A program made the position numbers and the translations under genes. Positions 32,778 through 45,191 of a stretch of 64,000 bases of DNA are shown here, one piece after another. The first letter of the stretch is position 1. Every line of letters starts with the position of its first letter. The notes beneath the pieces were generated by a model. The model had not been told where the DNA came from. It searched no databases and worked only from the letters and a program-made list of their open reading frames with translations. Location: NCBI GenBank assembly GCA_001643675.2, contig LSRY02000008.1:1614001-1678000 (forward strand), given 5' to 3'. The DNA comes from Monocercomonoides exilis. Taxonomy: Eukaryota; Preaxostyla; Oxymonadida; Polymastigidae.

Positions 32778-34177
32778 TTTGTTCCAATCGAATTTTTATT
32801 TTTGCCCGTCCCAATGACAGAAATCTTTTTTGATCCAATATTAATTGTTGTTGCCTCACTTTGATGATTCCCTTCCAGCAGCGTGACTGATGAGCTCAGC
32901 TCTTCCAAGCCCGTCTCCACTGCGTGTCCCACCGTCTTGCAAGGTGCTGGCTCACCCATCCCACACAGCCCACTCGAGTCGCTTCCATTAGCACCCACAT
33001 ACAGAACCTTCGTCCAATCCTTCAGCCAATCCCACTTTTCTGTGTGCTGAAATGTCCAACTTGTCGAACTCGATGCAATATATCCGTAGCACACTCTCTG
33101 ATCATCTGTGTTTGTTGTGTAACATTCATGGAACGGATTCCCAGAATCCAAATATAAATTGTAATAATCCAGATATATCATATCGTGACCATGTGGTGGA
33201 TCACCCAAGCATTTGCATTCATGGAAGAAGAGGAAATAGCAATAAAGCCCATCAGCTGGTACAGTTTGCTTTATTGGTTCCAAATGAAATCCGCCTCCCC
33301 TGGTCGATGCGTTACACGAAATAAACCTGACGCTTCTAATCTTGAATTGATTGGGAACATTTCTGCAATACATGCCTCCTCCCCATGTTCCAGTTATTGA
33401 GCATGAAGTGAAACAGCATTCAAACACGCACGCACTCTCCCCTTCTCCACTTTCTGTTCCAATGCATTCTTGCCCCGAAACATTAAAATTTTCAAGAAAA
33501 AGTCCTCCTCCATGGCTATATGCTTTGCAATTCTGGAATTCACATCCGCTGATCCGAACACATGTTGAAATAGTAAAAACGAACACCCCTCCTCCAATCC
33601 ATGTTTCAGAAGCACAAGCATTAAATGTGTTATTCACAATCTCAACTGATTTAATGCTATAGCATGAAATCCCTCCGCCTGCGTAATACGCAACACATTC
33701 ATTGAATGCACAATGCGAAACTGAAACAGTGGCAGACGATTGACCAAACATGAAAATAGCACCACCGTTCGAAGTGCCATCGGCATATGTGTTGCCGTTT
33801 CCTGTTGCCTTCGATTCACTCCACTCGCACCAAGTGAATGAATTTGCTCCATTGAATGTTTCATTCTGTCTGTCTGGTTTCAATAGAACCTCTGCAGTTC
33901 CTTCACATTTCACATTCCTTGTCCTGCAACACCCAACAAACGAGGTGTTTGAGGCTGTCAAAAAGACCAAGGGGTTGTTGAGTGAAGGAACAATACCTCC
34001 ATCATATATGTCGCAAACAGACGAAAATGAGCAACTGTTAATAAAACATGAGGTTTGGATTGACGTAGTGGTTGAAGGCGAACATGCATCATTTGCTGTT
34101 GAAATATTGAAAAATGTGAGTTGTGAGAAGGAAACAAGGAGCATTGAGGGAGTTGAAAGAAATGGAGCTTGATTCAC
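32705..34177 (-). CDS. BH7a: beta-helix cassette, P3 left arm
   Basis: 490 codons, identical in translation to BH7b. It has the LTFFNISTANDAC coil, NTSFVGCC, GGAIFMF, GGGISC, GGGVFV, GGGLFLE, GGGMYC, GGGFHLE, CYTTNTDDQRVCYGY, then a third type of DUF1565-like segment (VLYVGANGSDSSGLCG, PCKTVGHAVE). The 3' ~20 codons are Ser/Phe low complexity, the out-of-frame reading of the membrane helix. It opens with GTG just after a TGA, so no proper start or signal peptide is present. Confidence 0.6.
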   Translation of the reverse strand: MNQAPFLSTPSMLLVSFSQLTFFNISTANDACSPSTTTSIQTSCFINSCSFSSVCDIYDGGIVPSLNNPLVFLTASNTSFVGCCRTRNVKCEGTAEVLLKPDRQNETFNGANSFTWCEWSESKATGNGNTYADGTSNGGAIFMFGQSSATVSVSHCAFNECVAYYAGGGISCYSIKSVEIVNNTFNACASETWIGGGVFVFTISTCVRISGCEFQNCKAYSHGGGLFLENFNVSGQECIGTESGEGESACVFECCFTSCSITGTWGGGMYCRNVPNQFKIRSVRFISCNASTRGGGFHLEPIKQTVPADGLYCYFLFFHECKCLGDPPHGHDMIYLDYYNLYLDSGNPFHECYTTNTDDQRVCYGYIASSSTSWTFQHTEKWDWLKDWTKVLYVGANGSDSSGLCGMGEPAPCKTVGHAVETGLEELSSSVTLLEGNHQSEATTINIGSKKISVIGTGKNKNSIGTKTNFYISSFSSSSAPSFFFLQFFL

Positions 34178-34476
34178 TCACCAAAACATTTCCTTTCCCT
34201 CTCTCATTTTCCATAAGCCTACCATGCCTCTCAATGAGATGTTCATCAAGATTCAAATGAGCCTGAGCTCCCTTTTCCTTCCTCTTCTCCTGCTTCTGAA
34301 ATGCATATTTCCAAAAGAAAAACTTCTTTTCCTTCAGTGCCTCCAAATTGAAACAAGAACATAATCTTCTTCGTCATTTGCTTTCCCAATAATCTCTTTT
34401 TTCTTCTGTTGTCTTCTTCTGCCTTTTTCCCACATTCCATTCGCATCCATTGCTCTTGACGACTCATGCAAATGCA

Positions 34477-34640
34477 CTTTTGCCATTAAAAAAATAACAA
34501 TAAAAATTCAGGGGAAAAAGATAAACCGAAGAAATATTAAATAACATATGGAAAAAAAGAAAAGAAAATTGAAAGAATATTTGAAAATAAATTTGAAATA
34601 AAATATCAAAAATATGACTTTTGAGATATAATCCTTATAC
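34477..34640 (-). other. Candidate intron upstream of BH7a
   Basis: GTATAAGG donor after AGAAGAAAAAG, T-rich body, ATGGCAAAAG acceptor; about 164 nt. The preceding exon is K/R/E-rich (KEKKNEEKRREMKKRKMK). Mirror of 47,420-47,584. Confidence 0.45.
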
Positions 34641-35791
34641 CTTTTTCTTCTCGAAACCTTCCGCTTCATTTTCCGCTTCTTCATTTCCCTTCTCTTCTCC
34701 TCATTCTTCTTCTCCTTCTGTTGTTCCCTCGTTTCTCTCATCTCAGTCTCATAACCCTTCTTCTCTTCCTTGATTCTTTCAATCCATATCTTCCTTCTCT
34801 CTCTTCTGCCTTCCTCTCAAATAAAACAAGGCACTTCCATCCCTCCTTTCCTCATCCTCTCCAACCATGCAACTCACACAAAAAAGAACACTCATCCCGC
34901 CATTCCCTCTGCCTCGAGCACAGTCAACACAATACGTGTAGAAACAGCATGCATTGAGTGCTGTGTGCTGCTCCATAGCCGTAGTGCTGCTTCGCTCATC
35001 CCCAGCACTTCAAGCGCACATCCCATTTTCTGTCATGGCAATATCAGGAACATCAGGGACATGCCCGTCCTTTTATCCCTTGGCTCTCTTCACACATGTT
35101 GCATGTGCTTGCCTCAATTCATCCCTCGTTGCTGCCAATGCTCGTCTGCTTCAAAAATGACAAAAACGAAGAAGAAGAAGAAGAAGAAGAAGAAAGACTT
35201 ATCCGCCTGTTGCAGTTGGCGGCAGATATGACGAAGTCGCATTGTTGCCATCGCCCGCAACAACTGTAGCAAAACAGCCCAACCCTATATTAGCAGCCGA
35301 ACAGAGCCTCAAAAAATACTGAGCTTTGCCAGCAGAAGTCGAAATACTGTTGATGGAGACGGGAAGATGATAATTCCCAACTCAAATTGCTGTATTACTG
35401 CCCATGGCAACGAAACGCCAAGCTTTCCACTCGCCCTTGTAGCAGCTCGGTGAAGGTTAAAGAACGGTAACAGCTGCAGGGTGCTTCACTTGTCTTGCCA
35501 TTCTTGCAGGAACACAGGCAGAGACTGATGCTTTTGTCACAAATTATTCTTTTTTTCATTTAAGCACGAATTTTTGGAAAGTCTTGCTTCTCTGCGCATA
35601 TTCCACAAAACACACATGCATCTTTCCGACGGCAGCAACAGCTGTTTTACTCCCATTGATGTTGCTGATCTCCACTCTCATTGCTTTGCATTGTTTTCTA
35701 AGTTTTTATTCACAAAAATTGTCCTTCCCTCGATATCGCCTGCCACTTTCCTTGCCAAAAAAGCTTCTCCTCTGCCTAGCATTCCAAAATG
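34641..35791. other. Degenerate divergent region between BH7a and BH8a
   Basis: On the - strand a Cys-rich reading (HTALNACCFYTYCVDCARG) lies at 34,779-34,976, and there is an (AAG)n tract at about 35,169-35,195. No intact gene. It is mirrored at about 46,269-47,419. Confidence 0.4.
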
Positions 35792-36182
35792 CTATATAAT
35801 TTTGTGCAGATTTTGTCCTTCACAGAATTCCATCCACTTTTTGTCTTCATTCAACAAAACATCAGTTGAATTTGTTTTCACCTCTTGTTCCAAATAAAAA
35901 TCATATATCTTCCGTAACTTCATTTGATTCCCAATGGCTATACAATAACAAGCTCCGTTCTCATCGCATTGCTCTACAAAGCGGAGATTGGCCATTTCAA
36001 CAATAACTCACGTTCCTGCACTTGGGAGAGGATACAGATGGAAATATCTTCGCAATCAATAGAACAATGAAAATTACATACAATATCATTTTTGTGTGAT
36101 TGATGAAATTGTTGCATTCGCCTTGGCCATCCAATTGACAAAAGTCATCAGGCAGAATTCCAAAAATATTGCATCTCACCAA
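35792..36182 (-). other. Membrane-anchor-like fragments, P3 left arm
   Basis: Two short ORFs in series. The first (35,997-36,182) is CNIFGILPDDFCQLDG followed by a helix MILYVIFIVLLIAKIF and PSVSSPK. The second (35,792-35,995) is MANLRFVEQCDENGACYC with an acidic tail. The helix is clearly related to MYVIFIVLLIVKML in P1 (24,415-24,485). Likely remnants of a C-terminal exon pair. Mirror of 45,878-46,268. Confidence 0.35.
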
Positions 36183-36867
36183 TTTTTGTTGTCACACAGG
36201 AAATAATATTTCTAGCTTTACAGATAATGTGCATTCACGGATTTCTCATTCTGTGAATGGACGATTCCAGTTTTTTCAAATCTGATGATCATGAAATCCA
36301 TTACAAAAAAGACTCAAACCAACAAATCATTTTCATATTTTTTTTCTTGGCAATGGCTGAGTGAAAATGGAAGTTGTTGAGAGGGGCGTGTGGAAACAAA
36401 AATTAAACTTGTTTTGGGGATATTTTATTCATTTTCTGAATTTCGTGTGTTTTCCAGTGTTTGATTGAAAGGAGAGATTGTGGCTGATCAGAGAAGCGGA
36501 TGCGCACAAGAGAAAAAGGTGCTTGCAGCAGTAATGTTTGATGAGATGATTTTTCAGCAGTTCCTTTTTGGAAAAGAAAGGCGAACGAGGGAAACAATGT
36601 TTGTGAGAAGGAGCAGGAAAGGGGAGGGGGATGGAGAGCGTGGGGTGAAGTGCCTGCTTGGTGGAGGAACACATTGCAGCTGGGATTTATGCACACATAT
36701 ATTTTATTTTGAAGGAGGAGACAAAAGCGATTTGGATGATGTATTTTAGGGAGCTGACGAGTGGGGATGTTTGGGGATGCAGTCATGCTCATCTGGGCAG
36801 TCGAGGCAGCACAGGAAAGGGAATGTGCGATTGCTTTGTGAGCCTTTCATGGTGAAAGAGGAGACAG
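36183..36867. other. Degenerate region upstream of BH8a
   Basis: Short overlapping ORFs in several frames on both strands, none convincing. A K/E/G-rich reading occurs around 36,465-36,749. Mirrored at 45,192-45,877. Confidence 0.3.
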
Positions 36868-36937
36868 GTTTGATGATTTGTTTCATGAGAATTTATATAT
36901 TTTATATTTTTTATTTTGTTTTTTTTTTTTATTGAAG
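36868..36937 (+). other. Candidate intron, BH8a upstream region
   Basis: GTTTGATG donor after GGAGACAG and TTTTATTGAAG acceptor; 70 nt. The exon after it reads ILSELPKDAWKAIICCLSDV. The frame before it is not continuous, so the pair is tentative. Mirror of 45,121-45,191. Confidence 0.35.
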
Positions 36938-37314
36938 ATATTGAGTGAATTGCCGAAAGATGCATGGAAAGCCATCATATGTTGCCTGAGTGATGTCGAT
37001 GGAGCACAGATTGTTTTTTTTAAGCCTTGCTCGAAGAATGAGGAATGAGAAGAAGAAGAGATATTTCATAATTTTTTTTGGATTGAAGACTGGATGGAGG
37101 AAGATGGGAAGAGAAGAATGGTGAGAGCGAGGTTGAATGGGCAATGGAAGAGCGGGCGAGAACAACATTTAATTTTACTTTATTTGGAATTGGGTTTGAA
37201 AGGCGAAGGCGTGGTGTGGTGTGGTGCTTGGAGTGGATGATGTTGGGGTGAGAGGTATTTGGAGAGAGGCAAACAGGGGACGAGGGGAGTGAAGGGAAAT
37301 GAAGATATCTGGAG

Positions 37315-37404
37315 GTATTTTATTCTTGTTTGTTCATTTTCTTCATGTTCCATTTTTTATTTTTATTTGCATATTTTAATTTCATTGATGTGTGATGCGA
37401 TCAG
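37315..37404 (+). other. Candidate intron upstream of BH8a
   Basis: GTATTTTATTC donor after ATCTGGAG, T-rich body, GATGCGATCAG acceptor; 90 nt. Mirror of 44,654-44,743, with identical length. Confidence 0.5.
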
Positions 37405-37687
37405 GTGTTATGAGAAGCGCTGGGGGAGCATGAAACATGGGATGTGGAAACAGAACTTTTTTCTGGGACATTCCTGGAAGAAATTGGGAGAAATCAGCAT
37501 TTAGAAGAGTGTTTGGCAGAATGAGCGAGGCGGAAAAAACTGAAGAGAATGGGAAAAGGAATTTTTGTGGAATTCATTTACAAAAATCTTTTCGGAAGCA
37601 GCATCAGAAGAGGCAGGAAAATGAATACAGCCACATAATGATATATTTTGGCATGGCGCTAAGAAGCATGGGGAAGGAGGAGAATGT

Positions 37688-39599
37688 ATAGGAAGAATTT
37701 TCTTAGAGAAAATCGCATTTCTCCTCTATTTGCCAATTTTTCTCTTCACCTTCCATCCCTTTTGTATCCCTCTCCCATCTGACTTTTTTCGACATCTCAA
37801 CAGCAAATGGGGCATGCTCGTCATTGGCCAATTTCTTTTCCCAAACCACATGTTTTATGAATAGCTGCTCATTCTCATCACTCTGCGATGCGTATGATGG
37901 AGGGATTGTCTCTTCCCTCAACAATCCCTTGGCCTTTCTGACTGTCTCGAACACCTCGTTTGTTGGATGTTGTCGTACAAGAAACGTTGTATGTGAAGGA
38001 AATGCAGATGTCAAGTTGACTCCAGGGAGACAAAATACAACAGATAATGGAGCAAATTCATTCACATGGTGTGAGTGGAGTGGATCGAAAACAACAGGAA
38101 CGAATGATTCGTGGGAAGATGGTGCTTCTAACGGAGGAGCAATTTGGATGTTCAATCTGAGAAATGGAGAACTTTTTGTTTCACATTGTTTATTTAACAA
38201 TTGTTTTGCACATTGGGATGGAGGCGGAATCATGTGCCATACAATTAAATCTATTCAAATCGAAAATAATTTTTTTAATTCATGCTCTGTTCAAAACAAT
38301 GCCGGAGGAGGATTGTATGTGAATACCATTTCATCATGTGCTCGGATCAGCGGATGTGAATTCCAGAATTGTAAAGCAAACAATCAAGGAGGAGGGCTTT
38401 TGCTTCATTCTTTTGATGTTTCAGGAACAGGGTGCATTGGAACAGAAAATGAGGGAGGAGAGAGTGCGTGTGTGTTTGACTGCAGTTTCACATCATGCTC
38501 AGTTACCAGTTCATATGGTGGGGGCATTAGTTTATATAATGTCCCAGTCCAATTCAAAATGAGGAACATTCAGTTTATTTCGTGTTCAGCAGTATCACGA
38601 GGTGGAGGTTTGAGGTTGGAGCCAAACAAACAAACAGCGCCAAATGAAACAATTTATTGCTATTTCCTCTTCTTCCATGAATGCAAATGTTCGGCCAATC
38701 CTCCTTATGGTCACGATGCGTATTATGTTGATTATTATAATGTTTTTTTGAATTCAGGCAATCCGTTCTATGAATGCTACACCACAAACACAGATGACCA
38801 GAGAGTGTGCTATGCATACAATTATGCAAGTGCAAGTGCTTGGTCATATCAGCACACGGAAAAGAAGGATTGGCTGAAGAGAGGGATTCTCAATCGGTTT
38901 GTGGCTGTAAGCGGAGGTGGTGAAGAAGATCTGTGTGGGGTGAATGAATCATATGCATGCAGAACCATTGGTGTTGCAGTCATTCGGAGCGTGATTCAAG
39001 TGAGCCTGTCTGTTACGCTGATGGAAGGGAATCACACAAGCGAGACAGAAACAATTGAGATTGGAGAAAAGAAGATTTCAGTCATTGGGAAAAGAAGAGA
39101 AACATGTTCGATTGGAACAGGAGCCCTTTCATCTGTAGGAACGCTGTTCAGTGTGACGACAGGTCACCTTGGTTTATTGCACATGAAGGTTGATTGTAAC
39201 TCAAATATAAATCCTTCGCCGAGTGTGGTTGTGGTGTCTGATGGAGGTGGGTCACTCTCATTGGAGGATGTTGTGATCACCACGAGTAAAACAGGAGGCT
39301 ATGTGATGTCGTCGTCAGTGTTTGTGACGCCGCTGTCGCAGCTGTCGATGGTTGATGTGGAGATCAAAAATATGAATGTCTCAAAACCATTGTTTTCTGA
39401 GACGGATCTCTCTTCTTCTTCTTCTTCTTCATTGTCGTCATTGTTGTCATCTGCACCGTATCTGACAGCCACAGCATCAGAAGAGAGCATGGTGGTGAAT
39501 ATGAATGAGAAAGATTTGAGTTTGATTGAGGAGATCAGAGTTATTTGTGCAAATACAATCAGAGAAGAAGATTATATACTGCAACATGGAATGCAATGA
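37688..39599 (+). CDS. BH8a: beta-helix gene with extended C-terminus
   Basis: The ORF 37,824-39,599 has 591 codons. About 45 further N-terminal codons (from 37,688) are readable in the mirrored copy, where a T-run is one base longer. Order: LTFFDIS coil, NTSFVGCC, GGAIWMF, GGGIMC, GGGLYV, GGGLLL, GGGISL, GGGLRLE, CYTTNTDDQRVCYAY, and the type 1 segment WLKRGILNRFVAVSGGGEED. It then continues past GTGALSS, unlike BH1-3 and BH7, into further helix coils (GHLGLLHMKVDCNSN, GGGSLSLEDVVITTS, LSMVDVEIKNMNVSK) shared with BH10. A Ser-rich stretch follows, then about 50 residues up to TGA. The end departs from BH10 after ASEES, so it is truncated there. No signal peptide or anchor is seen. Confidence 0.65.
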
Positions 39600-40800
39600 G
39601 AAGTGAATTTGTGATGAGTATTTATAAAATACGACTTTTTATCTAAAAGTTGAATTTTTAGATGTTGTTAGCTGCAGTTTTATTACGAATTGTCAAAGCC
39701 AGTAGCATTAAAAACTAACGAATAGATAATATGATTATAATATTGACATTGATGATTGGCGAATTTGAGATATGGTAAAATTAGTTAATTTTAATATTTA
39801 CAGTTTGTATTGTACAATTTTAACGGAACACTGAAAATCAACAGAAATAATTTATTATTTTTGTTGGGTAGGGTGAGTAATTTATTTGACCCTATTTTTT
39901 TTTCTCGTATATCTTTAAACAGTGCTTAAACATGATAAATATAATTTTAAAGTAATGAACGAAATAATTAAAAGATTAAACATTGATATTTTTAGCATGT
40001 AGTTTCTTTAGGAGAACCAATAAAATTGTAAATTTATTTGATTTTTTTATTAGTTAGCATTCTGCGCATGCATTCATATTCCGTATTAATGATGAAATTG
40101 AATTTTTTTTTTATCTTTTGACATTTTTAGTGTTTTCCTCAAAAGAAAAAAATGCCACTTTTTGAAAAATTTCATATATTTTGAAGCTTATATTTTTTTA
40201 CTGATTTAAAAAGTTTTTAGGCTGTTTTATTGACTTAAAATGGATGTTTGCTTTTCGTTAGTGTTCAAAATTGCTGATGATACGCAAAAAATTATTCGAA
40301 ACGAGAATTTTTCCACTTAAAATAATAATTGTTTAAAACCTTTCAAAATTTTGTTCACTGTCTCATGAAAAATTGTAAAAACAGATTTTTTTTATTCTTT
40401 TTGTTTTTAAACAGCATTAACATAAACTTTGTGGACGGATAAAAAATTTTTGAAAATTTTCATTTTTTTCGTGGAAAAAATTTTTTTCTCCAATAATTTT
40501 TTCTAATGAAATTGTGTGAAATTTGGGTGCATATTTGCTTATTTGAAAAAGCCCATGCTCTGTTCCAAACATTAACTGTTAATATATGGATGATTATTTT
40601 TAATTCCATATTATCTCTAATAATAATATCGGTTTGAGAATTCACTTTGAATATTGATAAATGAACACTGAAAAGTGAAAAGGATTATTAAAGACATCAT
40701 CATCTTAATTTCAGCTTCGACATTAATTTTTTTTTAAAGTTGTTAAAAATCAACAACTTGATTGCAAAATCTCTTCCCAATGACAAACAATTGCTGAAAA
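39600..40800. other. P3 inner flank, AT-rich non-coding
   Basis: No gene. At 40,581-40,610 lies a TIR-like string (ATGGATGATTATTTTTAAT) and at 40,630-40,690 a stretch shared with the element at the left window edge. Mirrored at 41,257-42,457. Confidence 0.55.
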
Positions 40801-41256
40801 GTCTACTACCCAAAAATATATTCGAAATCCTTTGATTATTCTGCATTTATTGTAAAATTATAAATATTTTTGTTGTATTGAAAATTCGAAAGTGTTATTT
40901 ATTTATCAAAATGATATTTCTAATAAATGATATATTAATTGTGATTGTGTTGAAAATCAATATTTGATATAAACGATTGTCGAATATTATATTCAATGAA
41001 TTTTTTGTTTTTCTGTGTTCATTTGCAAAAAAAGAAAGAAAATATTATTGAAAAGGATTTTGCAAATAGAATTTAAAATTTTGCAGTTAATCAATAATTA
41101 GAATAATATTAAATCATTTTTTCACATTTATTCAATATTTCTTTTATGAATCTTTAGAACAATCCAATAATTTTTCTGTATTTTCATCATAAAAACTATC
41201 TTCCTATTGGCTTAAACAGAAAATTCTCTTCATAATAATTGTAATAGGAAAGAAGA
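40801..41256. other. Loop of palindrome P3
   Basis: About 456 nt of single-copy AT-rich sequence between the two arms; no ORF or recognised motif. Confidence 0.7.
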
Positions 41257-42457
41257 TTTTTCAGCAATTGTTTGTCATTGGGAAGAGATTTTGCAATCAA
41301 GTTGTTGATTTTTAACAACTTTAAAAAAAAATTAATGTCGAAGCTGAAATTAAGATGATGATGTCTTTAATAATCCTTTTCACTTTTCAGTGTTCATTTA
41401 TCAATATTCAAAGTGAATTCTCAAACCGATATTATTATTAGAGATAATATGGAATTAAAAATAATCATCCATATATTAACAGTTAATGTTTGGAACAGAG
41501 CATGGGCTTTTTCAAATAAGCAAATATGCACCCAAATTTCACACAATTTCATTAGAAAAAATTATTGGAGAAAAAAATTTTTTCCACGAAAAAAATGAAA
41601 ATTTTCAAAAATTTTTTATCCGTCCACAAAGTTTATGTTAATGCTGTTTAAAAACAAAAAGAATAAAAAAAATCTGTTTTTACAATTTTTCATGAGACAG
41701 TGAACAAAATTTTGAAAGGTTTTAAACAATTATTATTTTAAGTGGAAAAATTCTCGTTTCGAATAATTTTTTGCGTATCATCAGCAATTTTGAACACTAA
41801 CGAAAAGCAAACATCCATTTTAAGTCAATAAAACAGCCTAAAAACTTTTTAAATCAGTAAAAAAATATAAGCTTCAAAATATATGAAATTTTTCAAAAAG
41901 TGGCATTTTTTTCTTTTGAGGAAAACACTAAAAATGTCAAAAGATAAAAAAAAAATTCAATTTCATCATTAATACGGAATATGAATGCATGCGCAGAATG
42001 CTAACTAATAAAAAATCAAATAAATTTACAATTTTATTGGTTCTCCTAAAGAAACTACATGCTAAAAATATCAATGTTTAATCTTTTAATTATTTCGTTC
42101 ATTACTTTAAAATTATATTTATCATGTTTAAGCACTGTTTAAAGATATACGAGAAAAAAAAATAGGGTCAAATAAATTACTCACCCTACCCAACAAAAAT
42201 AATAAATTATTTCTGTTGATTTTCAGTGTTCCGTTAAAATTGTACAATACAAACTGTAAATATTAAAATTAACTAATTTTACCATATCTCAAATTCGCCA
42301 ATCATCAATGTCAATATTATAATCATATTATCTATTCGTTAGTTTTTAATGCTACTGGCTTTGACAATTCGTAATAAAACTGCAGCTAACAACATCTAAA
42401 AATTCAACTTTTAGATAAAAAGTCGTATTTTATAAATACTCATCACAAATTCACTTC
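41257..42457. other. P3 inner flank, right arm
   Basis: Mirror of 39,600-40,800. No gene was recognised. Confidence 0.55.
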
Positions 42458-44374
42458 TCATTGCATTCCATGTTGCAGTATATAATCTTCTTCTCTGATT
42501 GTATTTGCACAAATAACTCTGATCTCCTCAATCAAACTCAAATCTTTCTCATTCATATTCACCACCATGCTCTCTTCTGATGCTGTGGCTGTCAGATACG
42601 GTGCAGATGACAACAATGACGACAATGAAGAAGAAGAAGAAGAAGAGAGATCCGTCTCAGAAAACAATGGTTTTGAGACATTCATATTTTTGATCTCCAC
42701 ATCAACCATCGACAGCTGCGACAGCGGCGTCACAAACACTGACGACGACATCACATAGCCTCCTGTTTTACTCGTGGTGATCACAACATCCTCCAATGAG
42801 AGTGACCCACCTCCATCAGACACCACAACCACACTCGGCGAAGGATTTATATTTGAGTTACAATCAACCTTCATGTGCAATAAACCAAGGTGACCTGTCG
42901 TCACACTGAACAGCGTTCCTACAGATGAAAGGGCTCCTGTTCCAATCGAACATGTTTCTCTTCTTTTCCCAATGACTGAAATCTTCTTTTCTCCAATCTC
43001 AATTGTTTCTGTCTCGCTTGTGTGATTCCCTTCCATCAGCGTAACAGACAGGCTCACTTGAATCACGCTCCGAATGACTGCAACACCAATGGTTCTGCAT
43101 GCATATGATTCATTCACCCCACACAGATCTTCTTCACCACCTCCGCTTACAGCCACAAACCGATTGAGAATCCCTCTCTTCAGCCAATCCTTCTTTTCCG
43201 TGTGCTGATATGACCAAGCACTTGCACTTGCATAATTGTATGCATAGCACACTCTCTGGTCATCTGTGTTTGTGGTGTAGCATTCATAGAACGGATTGCC
43301 TGAATTCAAAAAACATTATAATAATCAACATAATACGCATCGTGACCATAAGGAGGATTGGCCGAACATTTGCATTCATGGAAGAAGAGGAAATAGCAAT
43401 AAATTGTTTCATTTGGCGCTGTTTGTTTGTTTGGCTCCAACCTCAAACCTCCACCCTCGTGATACTGCTGAACACGAAATAAACTGAATGTTCCTCATTT
43501 TGAATTGGACTGGGACATTATATAAACTAATGCCCCCACCATATGAACTGGTAACTGAGCATGATGTGAAACTGCAGTCAAACACACACGCACTCTCTCC
43601 TCCCTCATTTTCTGTTCCAATGCACCCTGTTCCTGAAACATCAAAAGAATGAAGCAAAAGCCCTCCTCCTTGATTGTTTGCTTTACAATTCTGGAATTCA
43701 CATCCGCTGATCCGAGCACATGATGAAATGGTATTCACATACAATCCTCCTCCGGCATTGTTTTGAACAGAGCATGAATTAAAAAAATTATTTTCGATTT
43801 GAATAGATTTAATTGTATGGCACATGATTCCGCCTCCATCCCAATGTGCAAAACAATTGTTAAATAAACAATGTGAAACAAAAAGTTCTCCATTTCTCAG
43901 ATTGAACATCCAAATTGCTCCTCCGTTAGAAGCACCATCTTCCCACGAATCATTCGTTCCTGTTGTTTTCGATCCACTCCACTCACACCATGTGAATGAA
44001 TTTGCTCCATTATCTGTTGTATTTTGTCTCCCTGGAGTCAACTTGACATCTGCATTTCCTTCACATACAACGTTTCTTGTACGACAACATCCAACAAACG
44101 AGGTGTTCGAGACAGTCAGAAAGGCCAAGGGATTGTTGAGGGAAGAGACAATCCCTCCATCATACGCATCGCAGAGTGATGAGAATGAGCAGCTATTCAT
44201 AAAACATGTGGTTTGGGAAAAGAAATTGGCCAATGACGAGCATGCCCCATTTGCTGTTGAGATGTCGAAAAAAGTCAGATGGGAGAGGGATACAAAAGGG
44301 ATGGAAGGTGAAGAGAAAAAATTGGCAAATAGAGGAGAAATGCGATTTTCTCTAAGAAAATTCTTCCTATACAT
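42458..44374 (-). pseudogene. BH8b: beta-helix gene, frameshifted right-arm copy
   Basis: Twin of BH8a. Two one-base differences break it. An A-run near 43,308-43,313 has six A where BH8a has seven T on its strand, and there is one extra C in CCACCC near 43,451-43,456. The pieces are 43,409-44,374 and 42,458-43,309. The N-terminus is one continuous frame here (from about 44,374: SIPFVSLSHLTFFDIS), whereas BH8a has the break there. Neither arm is fully open, which is typical of uncorrected homopolymer errors or of real decay. Confidence 0.6.
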
Positions 44375-44653
44375 TCTCCTCCTTCCCCATGCTTCTTAGC
44401 GCCATGCCAAAATATATCATTATGTGGCTGTATTCATTTTCCTGCCTCTTCTGATGCTGCTTCCGAAAAGATTTTTGTAAATGAATTCCACAAAAATTCC
44501 TTTTCCCATTCTCTTCAGTTTTTTCCGCCTCGCTCATTCTGCCAAACACTCTTCTAAATGCTGATTTCTCCCAATTTCTTCCAGGAATGTCCCAGAAAAA
44601 AGTTCTGTTTCCACATCCCATGTTTCATGCTCCCCCAGCGCTTCTCATAACAC

Positions 44654-44743
44654 CTGATCGCATCACACATCAATGAAATTAAAATATGCAAATAAAAATA
44701 AAAAATGGAACATGAAGAAAATGAACAAACAAGAATAAAATAC
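44654..44743 (-). other. Candidate intron upstream of BH8b
   Basis: Mirror of 37,315-37,404 with the same donor, acceptor and 90 nt length. Confidence 0.5.
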
Positions 44744-45120
44744 CTCCAGATATCTTCATTTCCCTTCACTCCCCTCGTCCCCTGTTTGCCTCTCTCCAAA
44801 TACCTCTCACCCCAACATCATCCACTCCAAGCACCACACCACACCACGCCTTCGCCTTTCAAACCCAATTCCAAATAAAGTAAAATTAAATGTTGTTCTC
44901 GCCCGCTCTTCCATTGCCCATTCAACCTCGCTCTCACCATTCTTCTCTTCCCATCTTCCTCCATCCAGTCTTCAATCCAAAAAAAATTATGAAATATCTC
45001 TTCTTCTTCTCATTCCTCATTCTTCGAGCAAGGCTTAAAAAAAACAATCTGTGCTCCATCGACATCACTCAGGCAACATATGATGGCTTTCCATGCATCT
45101 TTCGGCAATTCACTCAATAT

Positions 45121-45191
45121 CTTCAATAAAAAAAAAAAAACAAAATAAAAAATATAAAATATATAAATTCTCATGAAACAAATCATCAAAC
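45121..45191 (-). other. Candidate intron, BH8b upstream region
   Basis: Mirror of 36,868-36,937; GTTTGATG donor and TTGAAG acceptor on the - strand. Confidence 0.35.

Noticed and set aside
39600-42457. Short AT-rich ORFs in the palindrome cores (for example 40,460-40,645 and 41,413-41,598)
   Set aside because: They are mirror copies inside AT-rich flanks, lack domain-like composition and overlap the TIR-like strings.
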